This document shows, piece by piece, positions 1-6,186 of a stretch of DNA of 8,220 nucleotides; the stretch's first letter is position 1; each line of letters opens with the position of its first letter. Origin of the DNA: a bacterium (GTDB lineage Bacteria; Thermosulfidibacterota; Thermosulfidibacteria; Thermosulfidibacterales; Thermosulfidibacteraceae); contig JALVZS010000133.1 in the NCBI GenBank assembly GCA_027022065.1, positions 316-8,535 on the forward strand, written 5' to 3'. The position numbers were made by a program, and so were the translations under genes. The notes below the pieces were generated by a model that worked only from the letters and a program-made list of their open reading frames with translations, was not told the DNA's origin and made no database searches.

Positions 1-970
1 AAAGTGTCTGTTGAGCTGGCCCTAAATTAGACTCAACGCCAGGAATCCCTCCCGCTCCTGGAACCTTACCCTGGGCCTTTTCAATTATCTGCTGCTCGCT
101 TCTCACAACATTTTCAGGATCGTAAAGCTCCTTGTAGCGCTCTATCTTGCTGAAATCCAGCTCCACACTGACCTTGGCCACCGCTTTGCCTGGTCCAAGG
201 GCCTCGTTCAACATGGACATTATCTTCTTCTCATAGAGCTTCTCCAGCTTCCTCCTGTACTCAAGCCTGTCCAGAGCAACTTTACCTAGGTTCTCCTTCT
301 CCTCGGCGAGCATCTCGGTGAGATCAACACCGTTTGTGTCAACCACGGTAACGTTCTGGGGCTTCAATCCCTCAACGGCACTTGCCACAAGATGCACAAT
401 TGCCCTGACCTGTTCTGGCTTTAGAGTGTATCCAGGTTTTAGTTTAACCACCACCGTAGCCTTGGGGGGCTGTTGCTCCTCAAGAAAGACGCTTTTCTTA
501 GGAAGGACGAGAAGAACTCTGGCGTCTTCTATGGGCTTGAGCTCCATTATGGTCCTTGCAAGCTCACCCTGAAGGGCCCTCACATAGTTCACATGCTCCA
601 TAAACTCGGTCATTCCTATGTTGGTCTTGTCAAATATCTCAAACCCCACACCTGGTCCTCTGGGCAAACCTTTAGCGGCAAATTCTAGCCTTAAGGCGTA
701 CACCCTGTTTTTAGGAACGAGAATGGTCTTGCCGTTCTTCTCAAGCTTGTAAGGTATGTTTCTGGCCTGAAGCTCCTTTACGATTTCTCCGGCATCCTTG
801 GGGGAAAGGTTAGAAAAGAGAACCCCGTACTCCTGCCTGTTGCCCACAAAGGCTACCGCTATGAGCGCAATAAAGGCACTTAGAGCTGCACCCAGAATAA
901 CATACCTCTGCCACTTAGGCAGGTTCTGAATAGGCTCAACGATGCCCTTCAGCCAGCGGGGAAGCTCCAT
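1..970 (-). CDS. fliF: FliF, flagellar MS-ring protein (N-terminal 323 residues; C-terminus cut by window edge)
   Basis: FliF builds the inner-membrane MS ring that carries the rod, the C ring and the export gate. Reading leftward from ATG at 970, the frame stays open to base 1, giving 323 residues of a protein that normally has about 500-560. There is one N-terminal membrane helix (about 23-43). It is followed by the first ring-building motif (YGVLFSNLSPKDAGEIV at 48-64, NIPYKL at 71-76), then FEIFD (110-114) and ALQGELARTI (132-141). A further conserved stretch (SVFLEEQQPPKATVVVKL, 160-177) leads to VVDTNGVDL. The ENVVRSEQ segment at 286-293 belongs to the third ring domain. The missing part would hold the second membrane helix and the FliG-binding tail. 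The start lies 6 bases after the fliE stop, with an AGGTG ribosome site inside the end of fliE, so it is last of the visible operon genes. Confidence 0.97.
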   Translation of the reverse strand, partial: MELPRWLKGIVEPIQNLPKWQRYVILGAALSAFIALIAVAFVGNRQEYGVLFSNLSPKDAGEIVKELQARNIPYKLEKNGKTILVPKNRVYALRLEFAAKGLPRGPGVGFEIFDKTNIGMTEFMEHVNYVRALQGELARTIMELKPIEDARVLLVLPKKSVFLEEQQPPKATVVVKLKPGYTLKPEQVRAIVHLVASAVEGLKPQNVTVVDTNGVDLTEMLAEEKENLGKVALDRLEYRRKLEKLYEKKIMSMLNEALGPGKAVAKVSVELDFSKIERYKELYDPENVVRSEQQIIEKAQGKVPGAGGIPGVESNLGPAQQTL

Positions 971-976
971 TTAAGA

Positions 977-1279
977 TTACACCTGCATGCGCATTATCTC
1001 CTGATAAGCCTCAAGGGCTTTGTTTCTAACCTCCATCAGCATCCTAAGGGAGACATCAGCCTTCTGTAGGGTTATCATAACCTTCTGTATATCCTTCTCC
1101 TTCCCTGTGGAGAGCGCTTTCAAGGCCTCCTCGGCTTCAAGCTGCATCTTGTTCACCTCCGCCAGGCTCTCCTTCAGAACATCCGCAAAGGATTTAGAGC
1201 TGGACTTCCCCTGCTTTTTTACACCATCGGTGGCCTGCTGGGCCATCTGGCCGTATATTTTAGCCACCCTGTTGTTCAT
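977..1279 (-). CDS. fliE: FliE, flagellar hook-basal body protein at the MS ring-rod junction
   Basis: FliE is the small protein that joins the MS ring and export gate to the proximal rod. The 100-residue length is typical. The N-terminal third is polar and low in complexity (KKQGKSSSKS, 21-30). The rest is predicted helical and ends in the family signature region VMITLQKADVSLRMLMEVRNK (67-87) followed by ALEAYQEIMRMQV. The ATG at 1279 follows a purine-rich GGGGG site that overlaps the flgC stop codon (stop at 1293-1291, 11 bases between genes), which suggests coupled translation. It sits in the usual flgB-flgC-fliE-fliF order. Confidence 0.96.
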   Translation of the reverse strand: MNNRVAKIYGQMAQQATDGVKKQGKSSSKSFADVLKESLAEVNKMQLEAEEALKALSTGKEKDIQKVMITLQKADVSLRMLMEVRNKALEAYQEIMRMQV

Positions 1280-1290
1280 GAAACGCCCCC

Positions 1291-1746
1291 TTAGACTCGG
1301 GCTATATCTAAAGTTCTTAATATCATATCCTTCGCAGAATTAAAAGCGGTGACATTTGCCTCAAAGGAACGGGAAGCGGAAATAAGGTTTACCATCTCCT
1401 CCACCACATCCACATTGGGATAGGTTACGTAGCCATCCTTATCAGCATCGGGGTGATAGGGATCGTAAACCTTCCTGAAAGGCTTTTTGTCCTCCACAAT
1501 CTCCACCACCTTGACACCCTCAGGCTGGTAGCTGGGAGATATAAGGCTTTCAATGTAATCCCCAAAACTCTTATAAGGCTTATCAAGCCTAACGGCCGCA
1601 AAAACCACATCCTTCCTACGGTAGGGCCCGCCCTCTGGAGTTCTTGTAGTGTCAGCGTTGGCAAGATTTGAGGATATAACATTCATCCTCAAACGCTGAG
1701 CGGACATCCCACTTGCGGATATCTTAAATATATCAAAGAAGCCCAT
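1291..1746 (-). CDS. flgC: FlgC, flagellar proximal rod protein
   Basis: FlgC is a subunit of the proximal flagellar rod, exported by the flagellar type III system and assembled in the periplasm. The N-terminus FKISASGMSAQRLRMNVISS (7-26), followed by NLANADTTRTPEGGPYRR (27-44), is the standard rod/hook-family signature. The C-terminal half DGYVTYPNVDVVEEMVNLI (104-122) continues into SASRSFEANVTAFNSAKDM, the conserved C-terminal coiled-coil segment that pairs with the N-terminal helix. At 151 residues it is slightly longer than many FlgC proteins, the extra being in the middle domain (about 55-105). ATG at 1746 lies only 3 bases after the flgB stop and is preceded by a GGAGGGAG ribosome site inside the flgB end. 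Confidence 0.97.
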   Translation of the reverse strand: MGFFDIFKISASGMSAQRLRMNVISSNLANADTTRTPEGGPYRRKDVVFAAVRLDKPYKSFGDYIESLISPSYQPEGVKVVEIVEDKKPFRKVYDPYHPDADKDGYVTYPNVDVVEEMVNLISASRSFEANVTAFNSAKDMILRTLDIARV

Positions 1747-1749
1747 TAC

Positions 1750-2163
1750 TTACTCCCTCCCCCTTATGGCATACTTCAGCCTGGCAAGCTGCATTGAGTA
1801 GGCCTGAGCTATGGCGTCGTAGAGCACCTGATTTTCAGCAAGCCTCGCCATCTCTCTATCTATATCAACGGAATTGCCGTCGTTCCTCACAGGCCAAAGT
1901 ATCCTTTCCACACTTCCCTTAACATCCTCCAAACTGGCAGGAACATTTCTTATATGCCTGGGATTTGTTACATAAAGGGGTAACTCATCCGTTCCATAAA
2001 CCACCTGTTGCAGTTGCTTCTCAAAGTGGAACCTCCTCGCCTTGTAGCCCGGGGTGTCAACATTGGCTATGTTTGCTGCTATGTATTCGTGTCTTTTTCT
2101 GAGAAGCCTTAAAGCAGCTTCCGCCACATCCAGAGCCATGCCGCTGTAGATTCTCTCAAGCAT
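1750..2163 (-). CDS. flgB: FlgB, flagellar proximal rod protein
   Basis: FlgB is the proximal rod subunit next to FliE. The protein has 137 residues from the chosen ATG, the normal family size. It carries the rod-family signature HEYIAANIANVDTPGYKARR (25-44) and the C-terminal NSVDIDREMARLAENQVLYD (97-116), both strongly conserved in FlgB. The frame also allows GTG starts at 2172 and 2169, but GGAGGT (minus strand, 2176-2171) would touch or overlap those codons. It stands 7 bases before the ATG at 2163. The predicted sigma-54 transcript start near 2179 also leaves no room for a start at 2172. It is the first gene of the flagellar operon. Confidence 0.97.
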   Translation of the reverse strand: MLERIYSGMALDVAEAALRLLRKRHEYIAANIANVDTPGYKARRFHFEKQLQQVVYGTDELPLYVTNPRHIRNVPASLEDVKGSVERILWPVRNDGNSVDIDREMARLAENQVLYDAIAQAYSMQLARLKYAIRGRE

Positions 2164-2170
2164 AGCCACC

Positions 2171-2176
2171 ACCTCC
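2171..2176 (-). promoter_or_regulatory. Ribosome binding site of flgB (decides the start)
   Basis: GGAGGT on the minus strand, 7 bases upstream of ATG 2163, is a near-perfect Shine-Dalgarno sequence. It lies within the 3' half of a small inverted repeat (2169-2182), so it could be masked in a longer transcript. Confidence 0.85.
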
Positions 2177-2189
2177 AGGTGGCAATGTT

Positions 2190-2205
2190 AGCAAGAATAA
2201 TGCCA
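2190..2205 (-). promoter_or_regulatory. Sigma-54 (RpoN) -24/-12 promoter of the flgB-flgC-fliE-fliF operon
   Basis: The minus strand reads TGGCATTATTCTTGCT. The known RpoN consensus is TGGCAC, five bases, TTGCA/T. Here the -24 element is TGGCA followed by T in place of C, and the -12 element is TTGCT. Exactly 10 bases separate the invariant GG and GC. It sits in the 45-base gap between the SDH-protease stop (2209) and flgB, and predicts a transcript start near 2179-2180 and a leader of about 16 bases that begins just before the flgB Shine-Dalgarno. RpoN control of early rod/basal-body genes is known in other bacteria such as Helicobacter and Campylobacter. I could not identify activator binding sites upstream. 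Confidence 0.75.
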
Positions 2206-2208
2206 ACT

Positions 2209-3060
2209 TTAAGAAGCCCCTTTAGAATGCTTGTAAGGAACGGGTATATACTGAACGGAAGAACGCATGCTCATGGGCTGCTCATATAGATCCATAAGCT
2301 CGTAAACCTCCTCTGGCATATCGGTGCTGACCTTTATACCCAGAGCCTCAAGGTCCTTCTTCATTAAAGGATAATCGTGGGTCCACCTGCCCTGAGAGAG
2401 GATCTCCGCCACCTCCTCGGCCTTCTTCTCATCCCATCCCTTGTGAAGCAGTATCTCCTTAACCGTCTCTTTCATCTGGGCAAGGGCCTTTGCGGCCATA
2501 TCTGCCATTATAAGGGTATTGTCATCTATCTTTTCCACAGGCTTTTTCTCCAAAACGGACATAATGCTTGCAGCAGGCATCTGACCAAGCTGAGGATCCA
2601 CAGGTCCCAGAACGGCATTTTCATCCATAACGATCTCATCCGCCGCCAAAGAGATGAGGGTCCCGCCCGACATGGCAAAGTGAGGCACAAATACCGTGAC
2701 CTTAGCCGGGTGCTTCATCAAGGCGTAAGCTATCTGTTTGGCTGCAAGCACAAGCCCCCCTGGAGTGTGGATGATAAAATCTATGGGCACATCTGGAGGC
2801 GTCATCCTTATCGCCCTAAGCACGCTTTCTGAATCCTCCATATCAATGAACTTCATAAAAGGAATGCCCAACAAACTCCTGGATTCCTGCCTGTGGATCA
2901 TGGTTATAACCCTTGAACCGTGCTTCTTCTCCAGTCTCCTCATAACCCTCAAGCGGGCAGCTTCCAGCATCCTTTGGCGCATCAAAGGCATGAAGGAGAG
3001 GATTATGAGGAAAAGCCAGAATAGATCAAATATGCTGATGTGAGGGACCTGATACTGCAT
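2209..3060 (-). CDS. SDH-family (PF01972) ClpP/SppA-like membrane-anchored serine protease
   Basis: This 283-residue protein belongs to the 'serine dehydrogenase proteinase' family, a crotonase/ClpP-fold group related to signal peptide peptidase SppA. Residues about 8-27 form one hydrophobic anchor, followed by a basic, helical stretch (28-50). The protease core shows HTPGG (98-102, oxyanion-hole type glycines), then VTVFVPHFAMSGGTLISLAA (121-140) with the probable nucleophile Ser131. After it come DEIVMDENAVLGPVDPQLG (141-159) and the later GRWTHDYPL (224-232), all family landmarks. The core probably faces the cytoplasm, given the basic residues after the anchor. ATG 3060 has GGAGGT 7 bases upstream. 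It is transcribed toward flgB and divergently from the PAP2 gene. The substrate is unknown; quality control of membrane proteins is a reasonable guess from the fold. A flagellar role is not shown. Confidence 0.88.
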   Translation of the reverse strand: MQYQVPHISIFDLFWLFLIILSFMPLMRQRMLEAARLRVMRRLEKKHGSRVITMIHRQESRSLLGIPFMKFIDMEDSESVLRAIRMTPPDVPIDFIIHTPGGLVLAAKQIAYALMKHPAKVTVFVPHFAMSGGTLISLAADEIVMDENAVLGPVDPQLGQMPAASIMSVLEKKPVEKIDDNTLIMADMAAKALAQMKETVKEILLHKGWDEKKAEEVAEILSQGRWTHDYPLMKKDLEALGIKVSTDMPEEVYELMDLYEQPMSMRSSVQYIPVPYKHSKGAS

Positions 3061-3112
3061 GCTCTACACCTCCAATACATGGGTCTTGGATTAAAGATAA
3101 GGTCAAAGAGTA
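3061..3112. promoter_or_regulatory. Divergent intergenic region between the SDH protease and PAP2 genes
   Basis: These 52 bases must hold or abut the promoters for both directions. GGAGGT on the minus strand (3073-3068) serves the protease, and AAGGT on the plus strand (3099-3103) serves the PAP2 gene. A TTGACC hexamer on the minus strand (near 3106-3101) could be a -35 element, but I see no convincing -10 at the right distance. No clear terminator or operator is visible. Confidence 0.4.
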
Positions 3113-4018
3113 TTGAAGGCAACAAGCTTCTTAGTTACTGTAAATGGCATGCTTAAGAAACTCCGTCCAGAAGAGCTTGTGACGCTGCTTTTTGGCCTTT
3201 TTATGAGCACTTCAATTCTTCTGTGCCACCAAAGGATATCCTTTTGGTTTTTAAAGCTTTCCGTAACCCTATCTACTGTGCTCCTTGTGTTAGTGACAGC
3301 AAACAAAGCCAAAGACACAGGTTTTTGGTTTCACTTTAGGAACTGGTATGTGGGCGGACTTGTTCCCGTTTTCTTCATGGATCTTAAAGGGGTGATTGAG
3401 GGGGTTAATCCAGTAAACTGTGATCTTCTGCTTATGCATATAGATAAGTGGCTGTTCTTTGGACACTACCCTGAGTTACTGATAGAGAAGATCTATCATC
3501 CCGTATTAACCGAGCTTTTACAGCTTGCTTATGTGAGCTACTACTTTATACCAGTGGGCATCGGCATCGCCCTTTATAGAAAGGATATTAGAAAGTTCAG
3601 AATAGGCACCACCATGGTGCTTATGAGCTTTTACCTATCCTACATAGGATACTTCATTGTGCCCGCAATAGGTCCAAGGTTCACCATGACTGAGATGTTC
3701 ACAAAGCCTCTGAAGGGCATTCTTTTGACACCTATACTTAAGTACCTGATAAACATACTGGAACCCACGCCACACGACTGCTTCCCCAGCGGCCACACGG
3801 CAGTTTCTCTAGTGTGTCTGTACATATCCAAAAAGTATAATGTGGGATACAAAATCGTTCTCCCCCTAGTTACAGGCCTTGTGATATCCACCGTTTACCA
3901 CAGGTATCACTATGTAATAGATGTCATTGCGGGTATATTCCTAGCCCTGTTCTGCATATGGGCAGGGCCAAGGTTCTTTGAAGTATGGGAAGAAAAGAGA
4001 TTACAAAAAACACGCTGA
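3113..4018 (+). CDS. PAP2-superfamily integral membrane phosphatase/phosphotransferase (PAP2_3/Aur1-like type)
   Basis: This is a 301-residue multi-spanning membrane protein. The acid-phosphatase signature is complete but of the inositol-phosphotransferase-like kind. Motif 1 is PAIGPR (184-189) rather than the KxxxxxxRP form. Motif 2 is CFPSGHTA (223-230). Motif 3 is HRYHYVIDVIAG (263-274), with the likely nucleophile His266 and supporting Asp270. Helices lie at about 22-38, 48-63, 77-90, 137-154, 165-184, 247-261 and 268-284. Such enzymes transfer or release phosphate on lipid (di)phosphates at the outer face of the membrane. The 34-base overlap with murJ hints at lipid-carrier or envelope-lipid chemistry, for example undecaprenyl diphosphate recycling, but this is inference. 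The TTG start at 3113 is chosen because AAGGT sits 9 bases upstream; ATG 3149 (residue 13) has no ribosome site and is the alternative. Confidence 0.85.
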   Translation: MKATSFLVTVNGMLKKLRPEELVTLLFGLFMSTSILLCHQRISFWFLKLSVTLSTVLLVLVTANKAKDTGFWFHFRNWYVGGLVPVFFMDLKGVIEGVNPVNCDLLLMHIDKWLFFGHYPELLIEKIYHPVLTELLQLAYVSYYFIPVGIGIALYRKDIRKFRIGTTMVLMSFYLSYIGYFIVPAIGPRFTMTEMFTKPLKGILLTPILKYLINILEPTPHDCFPSGHTAVSLVCLYISKKYNVGYKIVLPLVTGLVISTVYHRYHYVIDVIAGIFLALFCIWAGPRFFEVWEEKRLQKTR

Positions 4019-5508
4019 TCTTCTCTGGAGCAACACTAGTATCTCGCATCTTGGGCTTTGTAAGGGACATACTTATAGCCCGCTATTTTGGTGCGTCCGT
4101 TGTTACCGATGCGTTCTTTGTGGCATTCAGAATACCAAACCTATTCAGAAGGCTCTTGGGTGAAGGAGCCTTATCTTCATCTTTCATGCCCATATTTGCA
4201 GAGGAAGAAAGGAAAAAGGGAAGTATAAAAGATGTATTAAACAGCGCCACATCATCGCTGCTCATAGTGCTAACTTTACTACTTTTAGCCGCTGAATTGT
4301 TTACTCCTTTACTGGTAAAGCTTGTAGCACCAGGCTTTTCAAAAAACCCACATGTATTTTCTCTAACTGTGCGCCTCACAAAGATAACATTCCCCTACAT
4401 ATTTTTCATGGGCACAGCCATCCTCGTTGGAGCTGCTTTAAACTATAGAGGCGATTTTTTCTATACCTCCTTCTCTCCCTGCCTGCTCAACATATCTCTT
4501 ATAGTAGCCATTTTGTTTTTCTATCAGAAATTTAGAGAGCCCGTCTTTTGTCTGGCGTGGGGCGTATTTGTGGGAGGAGTCTTGCAGATAGCCTTTCACT
4601 TTCTTGGTGCCTTCAAACTAGATGTAATCCCCAACCCCCTAACAAGACCCTTCTCCCCTCCAGTTTTAGAAGCCTTGAAACTTATGGCACCCGCCACCAT
4701 TGGGCTAGCGGTGCACCAGATAAACACACTTGTTGATACGGTTATTGCGTCCTTTCTTCCCAAAGGTAGCGTTTCTTTCCTTTATTACGCAACCAGACTG
4801 TTTCAACTACCTTTGGCACTCTTCGGGATAGCCATAGGAACTGTGCTTCTGCCCTACGCCTCCAGATATGTGGCAGATGGAAGGGAAGATGAAGTCATTG
4901 AAAACGCCAGATTCAGCTTAACCTTTGCCCTATCCCTAACCATACCAGCAGCCATAGGATTGGTGACCTTCTCCACCCCTATAATAGATGTGCTTTTCAG
5001 AAGAGGGGTCTTTCACACCAGCGATTCCATTAAAACCGCCGCCGCCCTTTCCATGTATGCCTTGGGACTTCCCGTAATATCCGCCGGCAAGGTGATAACG
5101 AGCATATTCCACGCACATAAAGACATGAAAACCCCCGTTAAAGCAGCATTTGGAGCCCTTGTAGCAAACATCATACTAAACATAATCCTCATGAAGCCGT
5201 TAAAGCACGCAGGTCTAGCCCTGGCAACATCCATTGCCTCTTACCTTCAGTGCAGCTATCTCTTTTTTAAGCTCAAGGCATTCTGGAACCCTAAAAGATT
5301 ACTTTCAAGAACCCTTCTAAAGGTTGCTTTGTTAAACCTTGCCATGATTCCCTTAGCTTTAGCTTTAAAAGGCTTTATTCCATACCACATGGGAGATGCA
5401 TTCTGGAAAAGAGGTGCACATTTGGCTCTCTATATTCTCACATTTTCGGCTATATACTTTCCAGCCCTTTTCCTAATTGTGCCCTTGCAAAAACTACGCA
5501 CCAGATAG
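3985..5508 (+). CDS. murJ: MurJ (MviN), lipid II flippase
   Basis: MurJ moves the peptidoglycan precursor lipid II from the inner to the outer face of the cytoplasmic membrane. The 507 residues and repeated hydrophobic segments (about 14 helices expected) fit the family. The N-terminus TLIFSGATLVSRILGFVRDI (10-29) and VTDAFFVAFRIPNLFRRLLG (40-59) with EGALSSSFMPIF (60-71) are diagnostic. Arg21, Arg27, Asp42 and Arg55/56 match residues essential in the E. coli protein (R18, R24, D39, R52). Arg271 in YYATRLFQLPLALFGIA corresponds to the essential R270 of the central cavity. ATG 3985 lies inside the end of the PAP2 gene and has only a weak AAGG 11 bases upstream, so translation is probably coupled to PAP2. 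The last 59 bases overlap the convergent comF gene. Confidence 0.96.
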   Translation: MGRKEITKNTLIFSGATLVSRILGFVRDILIARYFGASVVTDAFFVAFRIPNLFRRLLGEGALSSSFMPIFAEEERKKGSIKDVLNSATSSLLIVLTLLLLAAELFTPLLVKLVAPGFSKNPHVFSLTVRLTKITFPYIFFMGTAILVGAALNYRGDFFYTSFSPCLLNISLIVAILFFYQKFREPVFCLAWGVFVGGVLQIAFHFLGAFKLDVIPNPLTRPFSPPVLEALKLMAPATIGLAVHQINTLVDTVIASFLPKGSVSFLYYATRLFQLPLALFGIAIGTVLLPYASRYVADGREDEVIENARFSLTFALSLTIPAAIGLVTFSTPIIDVLFRRGVFHTSDSIKTAAALSMYALGLPVISAGKVITSIFHAHKDMKTPVKAAFGALVANIILNIILMKPLKHAGLALATSIASYLQCSYLFFKLKAFWNPKRLLSRTLLKVALLNLAMIPLALALKGFIPYHMGDAFWKRGAHLALYILTFSAIYFPALFLIVPLQKLRTR

Positions 5509-6160
5509 AGGCAGTACCTCTATCCTTAAGCACCCTTGAGGCCTCTCTCAAAGTGGAAAGTGTGGTGGCAACATCGTCCACAAGGACAACATTAAGGCCT
5601 TTTACCCCTTCAGCTTTAAAAGAGCCTTCTTGATTTCTCAACCTTTCTCTTCTTGGAAGGCCTACCTGGCTTTTGACGTTTTTCACCCTCTTCAAAAGAT
5701 TAGCCGTGGGAATGCCAGTAGCCTCAGAGATAAGTTTTGAAAAAACTTCTGCGTGGTTGAACTCTCTAACTAAGCGCTTTCTCCAATGCATGGGGACAGG
5801 CACGATTACATCACAACCTTTGAAAATATCGGCAAACACATCCATCCTTCCAAGGGCCTTTTCCACGAGCAGCTCCATAGCCCTGTGAGCAGCAACGGAA
5901 GCTGTATATTTAAAGGAGTAAAGTATTCGCTTTACAGAATCGTAAGGGTACATGGCTACCACACCGTTAAAGGGAAACTCCTCAGCTATGCACAAGCCAC
6001 ATCCGTGAAAAAAACCAGACTTAAGGAAGCTTCCGCACTTAAGGCAGAGTCCCTCAAAGCAGTCTATGGCACTGTAGCAAGAAGAACACAGATAATACCC
6101 CTTTTCGCCGCACACAACACACCTTTTTGGAAAAATTATATCAAGGGGATTAACATGCAT
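5450..6160 (-). CDS. ComF-family protein: zinc-ribbon plus phosphoribosyltransferase domain
   Basis: The 236 residues follow the ComF plan. The N-terminal double zinc ribbon has Cys14/17 with Cys25/28, and Cys39/42 with Cys54/57. The type I phosphoribosyltransferase domain follows: VIVPVPMHWRKRLVREFNHA (118-137), then KSQVGLPRRERLRNQEGSF (163-181), and the PRPP-binding loop VVLVDDVATT (191-200). Relatives are needed for DNA uptake in naturally competent bacteria, but the biochemical reaction of the family is not settled. The usual RGFNQ is REFNH here. ATG 6160 is the only usable start in frame and has no proper Shine-Dalgarno, only GGA directly before it. The gene is divergent from the DHOD-like gene (26 bases between) and convergent with murJ, overlapping it by 59 bases that include the conserved WCVVFARA end. 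Confidence 0.93.
   Translation of the reverse strand: MHVNPLDIIFPKRCVVCGEKGYYLCSSCYSAIDCFEGLCLKCGSFLKSGFFHGCGLCIAEEFPFNGVVAMYPYDSVKRILYSFKYTASVAAHRAMELLVEKALGRMDVFADIFKGCDVIVPVPMHWRKRLVREFNHAEVFSKLISEATGIPTANLLKRVKNVKSQVGLPRRERLRNQEGSFKAEGVKGLNVVLVDDVATTLSTLREASRVLKDRGTASIWCVVFARAQLGKGLESI
5504..5524 (+). terminator. Hairpin spanning the murJ stop codon (terminator-like, no U tract)
   Basis: GATAGAGG, loop CAGTA, CCTCTATC form a perfect 8-base-pair stem with a 5-base loop. The murJ stop TAG (5506-5508) is in the left arm. A second, weaker stem (CTTAAG, loop CACC, CTTGAG, 5525-5540, one G-U pair) follows at once. No run of T follows on the plus strand, so it is not a canonical intrinsic terminator. 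It might end or protect the murJ mRNA, or help separate convergent transcripts. The same bases encode comF codons for DRGTASI. Confidence 0.4.
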
Positions 6161-6178
6161 TCCAATTTGTGTTTAAAT
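6150..6178 (+). promoter_or_regulatory. Candidate sigma-70-type promoter for the DHOD-like gene (leaderless)
   Basis: TTAACA (6150-6155), 17 bases, TTAAAT (6173-6178) match the -35/-10 consensus at 5/6 and 4/6. Transcription would start about 6185, at the ATG (6187), fitting the absence of any Shine-Dalgarno there. The same AT-rich core read on the minus strand (ATTTAA, with TTGAGC 16 bases upstream) could serve comF. This is a pattern match only. Confidence 0.3.
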
Positions 6179-6186
6179 AACAAGCC

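Noticed and set aside
1020-1343. Plus-strand open frame of 107 codons opposite fliE and the flgC end
   Set aside because: It is the mirror of well-recognised flagellar genes, has no ribosome site and encodes low-complexity Ser/Phe-rich sequence.
1-2163. A novel flagellar arrangement
   Set aside because: flgB-flgC-fliE-fliF is a very common order; only its promoter is notable.
2164-2172. Upstream GTG starts for flgB
   Set aside because: The Shine-Dalgarno would touch or overlap them and the predicted transcript start leaves too little leader; ATG 2163 fits both.
2377-2832. Plus-strand open frame of 151 codons opposite the SDH protease
   Set aside because: It is fully antisense to a gene with clear catalytic motifs, and its own product has no recognisable domain.
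3073-3115. Inverted repeat CAATAC/GTATTG, 31 bases apart, flanking the divergent gap
   Set aside because: Six bases at that spacing is easily chance, and no extended symmetry supports an operator.
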